From Marsupella aquatica (taxonomy: Eukaryota; Marchantiophyta), in NCBI GenBank assembly GCA_973895155.1, contig OZ316898.1, positions 7,874,001 through 7,938,000 on the forward strand: a stretch of 64,000 bases of DNA, read 5' to 3'. The translations under genes were made by a program, and so were the position numbers. Position 1 is the stretch's first letter. The number at the start of each line of letters is the position of its first letter. The notes beneath the pieces were generated by a model that had not been told where the DNA came from, ran no database searches, and saw only the letters and a program-made list of their open reading frames with translations. Of the stretch, positions 1 to 8,881 are shown piece after piece.

Positions 1-2
1 TT

Positions 3-1187
3 GATGATATTTTGGTCTATTCTTCTACTGTGGAAGAACATCAGCAGCACTTGCAGACTGTGTTGGAGAGATTGAGAGCACATGGGTTGAAGCTCCATCC
101 TAGCAAGTGTAAGTTCTTCCAAGACCAGATTGAGTATTTGGGCCACACCATATACCCAGGGGGATTGGGTGTACAGCAGACTAAAGTGGAGGTCATTACA
201 TAGATTTCTTGTCCTACTGATGTGAGTAGAGTTCGTGCATTCTTGGGATTGGCGAGCTACTACAGGAGGTATGTTAAAGGATTTAGCCAACTTGCTAAAC
301 CTTTGACCATACTCACTAAGTTGGATCAGGAATGGATTTGGGGTGATGACCAGGAGCATGCCTTTCAGGAGTTGAAGCAAAGGTTGGCATCATCCCCTAT
401 TTTGAGAAGACCCATTTCAGGCAGACCATTTCAGCTACACACTGATTGGAGTGGAGTAGGACTTGGAGCAGTGCTGACTCAGAAGGATGATGAGGGGAAT
501 GAGTTTGTTGTGGCTTATGCCAGTAGATCAAACAATTCAGCAGAGGCTAAGTATAGCTCTTATGAGGGAGAGTGTTTGGCAGCAGTGTGGGCTGTTGCAC
601 ACTTTCGTTGCTACTTGTTTGGTAACCCCTTCACCTTGATCACTGATCATCAGCCTCTTAAGTGGTTAATGGAGTCTGACAAGCTTACAGGGAAGCTTGC
701 ACGATGGGCATTGTTATTACAGGAGTATGATTTCCAGGTGGTGCATAGGCCTGGAAAAGTGAACTTGGATGCAGATGGATTAAGCTGCAATCCATGTACC
801 AGTCAGCAGGATGAGACTGGAGCCAGATGGCATGATAAGTCAGATAAGGAGATGGTGCCAGGATGGCATGCATCTGCCTTTCTTTGTTGGGTGCCAGCAT
901 ACAGTGGATCTGTGGACTCTATCTCATTGGATGGAGTGGGTGATGAGTCTTCAGATGTGGATGTTGGTGAGGTAACTTCTGGACAGCAAGATATTCACAA
1001 TGATGTGAGAGTGTTGGAATATCTGCGCAATAGTTCTATTGTTGGCAGTGTTGATGCCAAGGAACGTGACAGGGTTCTACAGAGAGCCAAGAGGTTTTGA
1101 TGGGAGGGAAACCATCTTTTGAGAGTATTGCATGATGGTAGGATGTTGGTGGTACCAAAACCATCACAACGAGTACATTTGGTGTGA
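3..1187 (+). pseudogene. gypsy pol fragment: reverse transcriptase end and RNase H
   Basis: The reading frame carries the end of the reverse transcriptase palm (DDILVYS after the window edge, then the LHPSKCKFF and YLGH segments typical of Ty3/gypsy) and the connection segment with VRAFLGLASYYRR. The RNase H domain follows, with the expected catalytic positions around LHTDWS, YEGECLA and TDHQPL. A TAG at 201-203 separates reverse transcriptase from the RNase H part, and TGA codons at 1098-1100 and 1185-1187 interrupt the linker to integrase. All three stops lie in the same frame, so they are point changes, not indels. The enzyme would normally copy retrotransposon RNA into DNA in cytoplasmic particles. 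Confidence 0.9.
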
Positions 1188-2430
1188 CATGCGCACGAGG
1201 AGTTGGGTCACTTTGGTGTGAAGCGCACTTACAGCTTGCTGCAGACACAGTATTGGTGGCATGGTATGCACACTCATGTCCAGCAGTTGATAGCTAAGTG
1301 TGTGGTATGTGACAGAGTGAGAGCATCATTTAATGCTCCCACTCCCCAGTTGCACCCGTTACCGATCATGGGTTTGGGATATTGTTGGAGTTTGGATTTT
1401 GCTGGTCCATTACCTCTTACCCAACGTCATAATCGGTATGTTTTGGTCATGGTGGAGTACTTCTCCAAGTGGATTGAGCTAGTGGCGTTGCCAGATAAAG
1501 CCAGTGGAGGAGTTGCTGCTACATTTTTGGATCGTGTACTCAGTCATTTTGGAGCACCAACTGAGGTGTTGACTGATCAGGGAACTGAGTTCCGTGGAGA
1601 GTTTGAGAGTTTGTGTGAACAAGCTTTGATTGATCATCGCACTACCTCTCGTGATCATCCTGAGGCAGATGGATTAGCTAAGAGAGTTGTGCAAACTGTG
1701 AAGAGAGGATTGCGTAAGTATGACTTGCAGGTTGGTCATCTGGGAGATTGGGATCTCCAGCTACCTTGGTTAGCTATGGGCTACCGTTTCAGTCGGCAAG
1801 CATCACTTGCATCCTTCTCACCCTACTTTTTGCTCTATGGTAGAGAGCCAGATTTGCCAGTAGCTATTCGTCGTGATGCTGCACCAGTTGTGAACTTGGA
1901 TGATCCTAATGTTTGGGTCAAGGTGTGTTCAGAGAGAGCACGGGTATTTCAGAGAGATGCCCATGGCTTTTGACAACCTTGCCATTGCCCAACATCGTGA
2001 TACTTTGAGGTATGCCACTATTCGTGGAGGAGGTTACCGTGCAAGCATTCGACGATTTCATCCTGGTGATTATGTTTATTTGCAGCAGACAGCACCCACG
2101 ACACTTGATGTGACCGCAGGCTGGACAATCTTACGTGTGCGTGAAGTGTTGCCTTCTGGTGTCCTGATGTTGGAGGGACGCGATGGTATGGTTTGGAAGG
2201 ATCATGTGCGCAACTGTGCACCATGTCACTTTCCCAACATTGATGGTACAGTAGATCCAAGCTTGGCACATGTTTGTGCTGGCTTGAAATGTATGTTGTG
2301 TGGATCTGCTCAGGGAGCAGCTACTATATTGATTTGTGATAAGTGTTCTAGAGGATGGCACATGTCATGTTTGACACCACCATTGCAGGTGATTCTTAGT
2401 GGATCATGGTTGTGTCCTCAGTGTCGGTGA
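1188..2430 (+). pseudogene. gypsy integrase with C-terminal PHD finger (inactivated)
   Basis: The integrase starts with a His-His-Cys-Cys zinc finger (HEELGHFG, then CVVCDRV). The core has its first two acidic residues: Asp at 1395-1397 (SLDFAG) and Asp at 1575-1577 (TDQGTEF). At 1680-1682, where family members have the third catalytic residue Glu, this copy has Lys, so strand transfer should be lost. A one-base frameshift near 1965 moves the tail to another frame (through 2430). The tail has the usual beta-rich C-terminal region (HPGDYVYL) and then a Cys4-His-Cys3 PHD finger beginning at 2290 (CMLC, CDKC, HMSC, CPQC). PHD fingers bind histone H3 tails, so here it may have guided integration, as the chromodomain does in chromoviruses. 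That role is inference. Confidence 0.88.
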
Positions 2431-2593
2431 AGCCGACTAGTTATCATTTGTGTTCTCTTGGCAGATATGGATTGCAGGTAGGTGATCGATGGGGCTCACT
2501 TGCACCCGGCCTCCTGATCTTCACACCTAAAAAGGTGTATATCAACCTTGTAGAACTCATGGCTAGCTAGAGTTAGGGGACCTTACTCCCAGC

Positions 2594-2762
2594 TAGGGGG
2601 GCGATTGTGGGTTTTGGACATGTGTGGACATGAGTTCCACTTGTATTCCATTCTCTTGTATTTGTGATGTGGCAGTGTGACTATGTCTGGATGTATGTGA
2701 CAGGCGATGTATGTTGTGTAGCGATATGTATGTGCACGACATTGATGACGATGGCAATGCAG
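2594..2762 (+). repeat. polypurine tract and probable start of the 3' LTR
   Basis: A G-run tract (AGGGGGGCGA) ends at 2605 and is followed by TGTGGG, the expected layout of polypurine tract then LTR beginning with TG. It comes about 165 bases after the pol stop, a normal distance. The LTR end cannot be set without a second copy; a CA at about 2760 just before the Harbinger-like frame is one candidate. The 5' LTR is outside the window. Confidence 0.4.
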
Positions 2763-2774
2763 GCATACGTGATG

Positions 2775-3827
2775 CTCCTTGACTGCTTTCAATCTATTGA
2801 GCTTTCCATTGAAAGTCAGGTAACAGTGAATCCTACAAGACCAATTGACGATCTTCTGTCAAAGTATGCAGCAACGCCTCAATTATTCAAGGATTTAACC
2901 AATTTCACTCTTGAGGAGTTCCACGAGCTATGTGCTTTGGTTTGTCCAACAATTGAAATGAACGCACGATCTACAGGCCAAGGCCATAAGCTCAAGGGTC
3001 GGCCTTGCAAAGCTTCACCGGAGCAGAGATTGTTCAGCTTCATTTTATACATGAAACACGGTAATACAATCTACTTCGATGCTGCACACTGGAACTGGGC
3101 TAAGTCTTCTGTCTGTGATGATGCAATTTATGTTGCATCTTGTGTCAATGAAGCCATAGCGGATGAGATCCGGTGGCGTACTGTTGAGGAGAGAATTGAA
3201 CTAGGCCAGGTAATAACAAATTTAATTATCGGGATGTATTGGATTTGTAGATGGAACTCTCTGTAAGATTCGCAGACCTTTTGAGAATGAGAACCATAGC
3301 AAATGGTTCCAAGGTCGAAAAAAAATGTATTGCTTGAACTCTACTGTCCTGGTCGATCATAATGGCTTGTTCATTTATGTAGACCCGGGATATCCTGGGA
3401 GTTTTCATGATGTTACAATTTTGAAGGACTCTTGGGTGGAGCATAATTGGCTACATCTGTTTGCGAACCAGCCAGGGTACTCAAAATTTGTTTTAGGTGA
3501 CAGGGGTACACATCCATGGAGAAGTTTATAATGAGAAGCTTTAGCAAGGTCGAAATCAGGGCTATGGGTTTAGATCAAAGTCTGGTGAAAGTCTTCAACA
3601 AGATGCACGCCGGATACAGGGTACAGGTGGAATGGGGTATTGGTGGGATGAAGCAGAAGTGGTGAAGGCTGATGAAGAGATTCGACCTTGTTAAGCCAAA
3701 GTTCAGCATCACTTTCAATGCTGCTGCCCTGCTGACCAATTTTCTGCATAGACGAAGAAGGGACATGCGTGTGGAGATTGCAGGGCCACGAGAAAAGGGA
3801 GACTGGGGATGGGCAGGAGACTATTGA
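2775..3827 (+). pseudogene. PIF/Harbinger-type DDE transposase, frameshifted and interrupted
   Basis: Three frames joined end to end give one DDE_4/Harbinger-type transposase. Frame one (to about 3230) carries the N-terminal region with LEEFHELCALV and a helix-turn-helix-like segment ending EQRLFSFILYMKHG. Frame two (about 3232-3515) begins GCIGFVDGT with the first catalytic Asp at 3250-3252, and PGSFHDVTIL with the second Asp at 3409-3411. Frame three (3519-3827) has the third acidic residue, Glu at 3630-3632 in VEWGIGG. Breaks are a +1 shift near 3230, a shift near 3515 and a TGA at 3663-3665 inside an otherwise conserved KQKW(stop)RLMKRFD stretch. The enzyme would cut and paste a DNA transposon. 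I did not find terminal inverted repeats. The start is uncertain because the frame runs open into the preceding LTR-like sequence. Confidence 0.85.
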
Positions 3828-5089
3828 CAGATGTAGTATTGATTTGAGCACTTCACACTTTAAAAGTGAGAGTGGATCCATGTAAAAGTGAAAGCATCCA
3901 GACAAACATCAATTTAAAGTGTTTTTTCTTCACTCTAGTGCATTGGGTTCTCTGCGCTCTTTCTTTTATGCAATGCAATTGTTTTTTAGAGTTTTTGATC
4001 TTAGCTTGAATCAGGTCTACTTGGAATGTGCGAGAACCAAGAAGGCTATGTAGATTTTTTTCTATTTCTTGAAACTACAGTCACAACCTCAAAGCTAGCA
4101 ATCATGTCATTTATTAACCTGCACACGGATGACATTTGCTAGGTTCTGAACCTGAGGTTTACTAAAGTGTCAGTTCTTGAGCTAGACAAAAGCAAGCCAT
4201 GGGCCCAAGCTTTAGTATCTCAGATTAAGATTTTAGCCTTTGTGGTGTCAATACAATCGCAAATGTAAGTCGTCAGCTGACCGTCTTGTTTGGATGCATG
4301 CGCTGGACCCACACCCCTATAGATAAGACACATTAGCCTTTTTGGTGTGAATTGAATAGAATCTCTTTTCAAAAACAGCCTTTTTTGGATGCCCTAAATC
4401 TATATCCTTTTTCGTGAGACATGCATAAGAAGCCAGCCTTTTTGGTTTCAAAACAATAGAATGTCTTGTCTCGATGCCCTAGATCTACACCCGGTTCGAT
4501 AACACTTTCCCCTATATAAAAGGAATGAATTCAGTATTCAATTAGGGCAGTGCGGAAAGGAACTACTGCAATTTTTGAGAGGGAATCGAAGGAGTTAGTA
4601 GTAAAAGTGACAGAAATAAAACTTGACTACTTAGTCCTTCATTAAATTTAGAATACTCCACGGTGCTGTCATGCACACTACCGTGGAGTGACAAGCAACA
4701 AAATGGTACTAAAACACAAGACTGTTCATATCAAAACTCACAAAAGGTGACAGAATCTATGAGCAGCATGTGGTCGAAATGTTGTGTTCTTTTCTTGTTG
4801 ATTGAAAAGCAATTAAAACAACTATTACAGAGCTTGTTCTCATCCATTCAAACCAAAATGCGCTGCCCACAAATGGTGACTTAGTTGAAGTAGTCTGTAT
4901 TTATATCTTTATGATTACATGTGCTACAACCCAAAGGTCGAAAACATCCACAGTTATCGAAACCAACTGAAATAGGTGACTGCTACTTCAATTCTAAAGT
5001 TCTTCATTGAAACCACTGCCTAAAATTCCAAACTTCGCAACTGAAACAAAATGTTACGTAATACTATGATGTCTCAAAGTGCATGCAAT
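3828..5089. other. intergenic, with diverged repeats and a hairpin
   Basis: No coding frame I can support. Two diverged copies of a motif run (GCCTTTTTGGT, then ATAGAAT, then GATGCCCTA) start near 4335 and 4434, with a weaker third trace near 4235. A TATA-like box (CTATATAAAAGG, about 4513) follows them. A perfect 10-bp inverted repeat lies at 4655-4664 and 4680-4689. Confidence 0.6.
4513..4524 (+). promoter_or_regulatory. TATA-like box with no clear downstream gene
   Basis: CTATATAAAAGG matches the plant TATA consensus well and sits after the diverged repeat copies. No convincing coding frame follows on this strand, so it may be a relic or may drive a non-coding transcript. Confidence 0.3.
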
Positions 5090-6527
5090 CTATATAATTC
5101 CGAAAGCTTCCTTGCACTTATATTTGAACTCCTCCTCTGTGATAAGATCAAGTGTCCTTTGCTTCTCCAAGAGTGAAACCTTAGCCATGGTGCTCCTGGC
5201 CTGGGACTCAACTGATCTAGAATCAACTATCTGCTGTCTATCAGATTTCAAGCTCTTGAATTCAGTTAAGATATCAGCCATGCTTTCGCCAACACGTTTG
5301 AGACTCTCTTTCTTAGTGAAGGGCTTGGGCAGAATTGGATCAATGCGAGTTATTGCTGCAGGGGGTCGAGGTGGAGCAACAGATCTTGATGCCTCTACAT
5401 TGGAAACCTGACTAGAATTACTACCATGCATGGCATCCTCCCAGATTTTCAAAACGCTCCTAGCCTTCCATGATGGCGTTTCCATCAACTTCTTCATGAG
5501 TGTTGGGTCTTGCAATGTAGCTCCTGCATCTCCCTCAGGATTATTCACCCCCGACTTCATGTCCTTCACACTGTCTCTCAAGTGCTCTTTGAGTGTCTCC
5601 TCTTCGAATGGTGAATTTGGGAACTCCTTCTTGTAATCCACGTAAACATGACCCCAGACTTTCTTTGGAACAAGCTGCTTCGTTTTTTGCTTTCTCCCCT
5701 AGCTGAATTTTTGGAAATGGTCCCAATACGCCTGCACAAGAGTTCCTATATGATTGTTGTCAACAACTCGTCTTCCCTTCACTGTCTTCTTTCCCTTTCG
5801 CTTCCCATCATCATGACGCTTATGTTGACGCTGCTTGTCTCTGTGCTACACATCCTCAATGTTTGCAGCACTGCTAGAGCTATCTGAATCAGAACCAGAA
5901 TCCATCGACATTTGTTTCATTTTGGACCCGTTGTTGCTGCTACTGTCGGAGCTCAGCTCGACCTGCTCAGGGCTATCAAAAATCACAGGCCCAACTTCTG
6001 CTCTCACCGATTCTAGTAAGAAAATTGCTCCATGATCTCCCGCACAATAATCTGTATCTTTAATTGCTTGCCTCTTAAGATCCTTCAGTTTGTCATTCCA
6101 ATAATCCACTGAACATGTGCACTAGCGAAGCAATTAACAATCACACGTACGCACGATAGATGCACACTCGATCAAAAATTGCAATGCATGAATGAAACGT
6201 ACAGAACAAACCGTGTCTCCATTGACAATCAAATAGTTGAAGCAGAGCTGTACCATTTGGGTTGTCTTTCTTCAGTAGCTCAGACCTCTTGGCTATTGCT
6301 CGCTCTTCTCCCAATGTTTGTCTGCCATGAATCTCATCAAGATCTATTACAAAGGGGTTCGCCTCTCTTTCTAGAGGTCGAGGACAGTGGGCTCGAGCTT
6401 TCTTGCGTGAGAGAGTACACTCTAGAGTCATCTTCCCTGTCGCGCCCCTTCTCTCCTTTTCCGCGCCTTCCATGGTTGTTGTATCAAGTGGAATCAATCG
6501 CGATCGGAGTTGCTTCTCAGCTGCCAT
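5090..6527 (-). pseudogene. unrecognised nuclear-type protein gene with two in-frame stops
   Basis: Two exons read on the minus strand. Exon 1 starts at ATG 6527 and ends at 6254 (donor GTACAG); the acceptor TTCAG leads into exon 2 from 6108, giving a 145-bp intron with matching phase. Exon 2 stays in one frame to 5090 but has TAG at 5848-5846 and TAG at 5701-5699. If read through, the protein would be about 430 residues: a basic N-terminus, an acidic Ser-rich stretch, a Lys/Arg-rich run (GKRKGKK) resembling a nuclear localisation signal, a Trp/Tyr-containing segment and a C-terminal coiled-coil-like helix. I do not recognise the family. Because it lies just downstream of, and convergent with, a Harbinger-type transposase, it could be the second (DNA-binding) ORF of that element. 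That is inference only. Confidence 0.5.
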
Positions 6528-6599
6528 GGTTGCCAGTGAGTGTGTGTCTCCCCGCGTTTGTGTCCAACAACTGCTCAACTTCTCAAAAATGAAATCGGG

Positions 6600-8606
6600 A
6601 CGGGAAATTTTTTCCCAATGTTTTCTTCAAGAAAAACATACCGTCCTGTTTTCATTCCCTTTGTACCGGAAATGCGTAACTGGAGTTAGGGCTCGACCGG
6701 CTCATCCTTAGTTAGTCAACCGTGGGCGACTAGCCCAGATATATTCGACTTTACGAATATCTCTAATGTTGTAAAATGATTTGGACTGAACGGCAGCATT
6801 ATAAAACCATTACGGATCAGTGGCAAATTCAGCCTTAGTAATTTACTAGCTTCATACTTAAGGACTTTACAAGTTGGTATCCAATGCAACTCGAATTGAG
6901 GAGAATTGTTGTGCGGAAATCAAACTGGAGTTGAATTTGTTGAACAACAACCAAAACTATTAATGAATAGTAGTGGACAGAAACCGAAATCACAAGATTG
7001 GGTACTAAGGAGAGCTTCAGCTGCTTTTCACATCATCTTGACAACGTAGTTTGAACGCTAGTACCCAACCTAAACGCGCAAGAAGTCTACAAGTATAGGG
7101 GTAATGAGGGCTTGGTTCATGAGTCATTGCTTTACTTTCCTCCCCCTTTTTGCAGGGCTTATAAACATAAAATATAATTTTTGAGTAAATTAGATTCATT
7201 TGGTTTTTACCATTGAACTAATTACTTGAGGCAGTATGAGTAAAATGTGAAGCACTCAATCTATTCAAAATGTCATCTCCCATGAAAGTTAGATAAGGTA
7301 TTTATATAAGTACCTAAATGTGCTTTACATTTTATCTTTTTTATTAAACTCTAAAAATGGTTAGAATAACTGTGTGGAGGGGAAAGAGTTGTAAGAATGA
7401 AGCACAGCCTTCAATTAAAGTGCTTTGGCCTCTGTAAATGTATTTTAAAGACAAAAATGGTGACAAAGTTTACTGACAAGGAAAATACTGGGACAGAAGT
7501 GATGATTTGGTTGCTTGTAGTGTATTGTTTGGACAAAAGTGTAAAAAACAATATGCAAGCATATTTTTAGTCAAGTCCATGTAGGTTTAATTTATCCATG
7601 AGGGCTTCATGGACATAAGTTCTCTACAATGACTTAGAACTTGCCATCAGGTTATTTAGGACAAAAAGTTATTGATTAGGAATTGGGTTGTAGTTTGCTA
7701 TGAAGAACCAAAAACACACTTAAAGGTCTTCAAACTCGGTATTCGTTCCCGTAAAGAACAAGATGGGGTTGGTTTGATACATAAAAACACAAATGAGAGT
7801 TTAAGAACTCTCTTTAACACATAGTAATCAGAATTGATTACTTTAATAAGGTATTTTGAAGATCGCTCCACAGCGGTGAGTAGTTTTCAATGATAACTCA
7901 GCATCAGGTAACCATAAATTAATGAAAAAGGAATGATTAACAAAACACAAGAGAAAATAATCTCAAAGTACGCTAAGGGAGTCTGGAATAGACCAAGGTT
8001 ACTCCTTAGACATAAGTCAAAATGAAAAGACTTAAGGATTCAAATCCACGTTTGCTTTTCAGATCTAAACTGCTTACTAGAGTACCTTTTAAAATGCCGT
8101 CAACATGTCTTATCCTTTCTTTCTAAGTGGTACTCAGATAAAATCTAAAAGGTAGCTACTTCAACATTTAGATGGTACTAAGCAACATGAAAGAAAATCC
8201 ATCAATTTCAAATAAGACTTAAACTCAGTGAGTTAACTTCAAGAACTCAAGAGATTGCAATGAATCACCAAAAAGGAATCTATCATTACAACTCAAAAGA
8301 TTTGCACAAAAGAAATTTTACTTCCTGTGTTTATAATCATAGGTAAAAACACAAGAAGGAGGTAAGTCTCTCCAAATGTTAAACCTGATCTCGAACTCAT
8401 AGATTCATGATCAACTAGTTTAACACAAGGAAAAGGCAAAAATGCATAACTTAACCATACTTCTACACTAGTGGTGGAGGGGTCTTATAGTAAAATCCTA
8501 CAGGGTAAGAGGTCATAGGGTCGAAGAGACATGCCTCTTCATACTCCTCAAAAAGTCAAAACAGCGATTCAGTAAGTGAAAAGCCGGGAAATGGCTAAGT
8601 AAGAAC
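6600..8606. other. AT-rich intergenic region, nothing recognised
   Basis: Only short frames occur and none has recognisable protein features. A small palindrome (GGGAAATTTTTTCCC) lies near 6603. Composition is AT-rich throughout. No RNA gene was seen. Confidence 0.6.
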
Positions 8607-8670
8607 CCGTAAAAGCGTAAAAGCGTAAAGACGTAATCGCGTAAAAGCGTAAAAACGTAAAGGCGTAATC
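8607..8670. repeat. cluster of CGTAA-type short repeats (left cluster)
   Basis: Eight CGTAA words occur within about 64 bases, mostly as GCGTAAAA-like units of about 8-10 bases, all in the same orientation on the plus strand. A second cluster with the same core word lies beyond the other end of the neighbouring large ORF (11480-11614). Confidence 0.85.
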
Positions 8671-8881
8671 TGGTGAATGCGGTAGACTTAAAGACTTACC
8701 GAATTCAACTATTTTTAACTTTCTACTCCTGGCTCGGAAAATTCTGAAATTTTGCCAGTACGTTTTCCTAGGTACAGGCACTAAATAAGTTTCATAGCTT
8801 TTAAAGCTCTATAACACATTTTGAAAAATAGGGAAAGATGCACTATTCTTAAAACTTAACTAAAAAGACTTAGATTCTGCC

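Larger units (their letters stand above)
1..2605 (+). mobile_element. Ty3/gypsy LTR retrotransposon, 3' part of pol (decayed, cut by window edge)
   Basis: The window opens inside a Ty3/gypsy pol gene. Reading left to right, the catalytic Asp pair of reverse transcriptase (codons 3-8), RNase H, the integrase zinc finger, the integrase core and a C-terminal PHD finger follow in the order usual for this superfamily. A G-rich polypurine-like tract at about 2594-2605 lies directly before a TG-starting sequence that would be the 3' LTR. The copy is dead: there are in-frame stops at 201-203, 1098-1100 and 1185-1187 and a frameshift near 1965. The gag, protease and most of the reverse transcriptase lie outside the window. 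Confidence 0.93.

Noticed and set aside
5079-5411. Plus-strand frame of 110 codons
   Set aside because: It is antisense to the better-supported minus-strand gene at 5090-6527.
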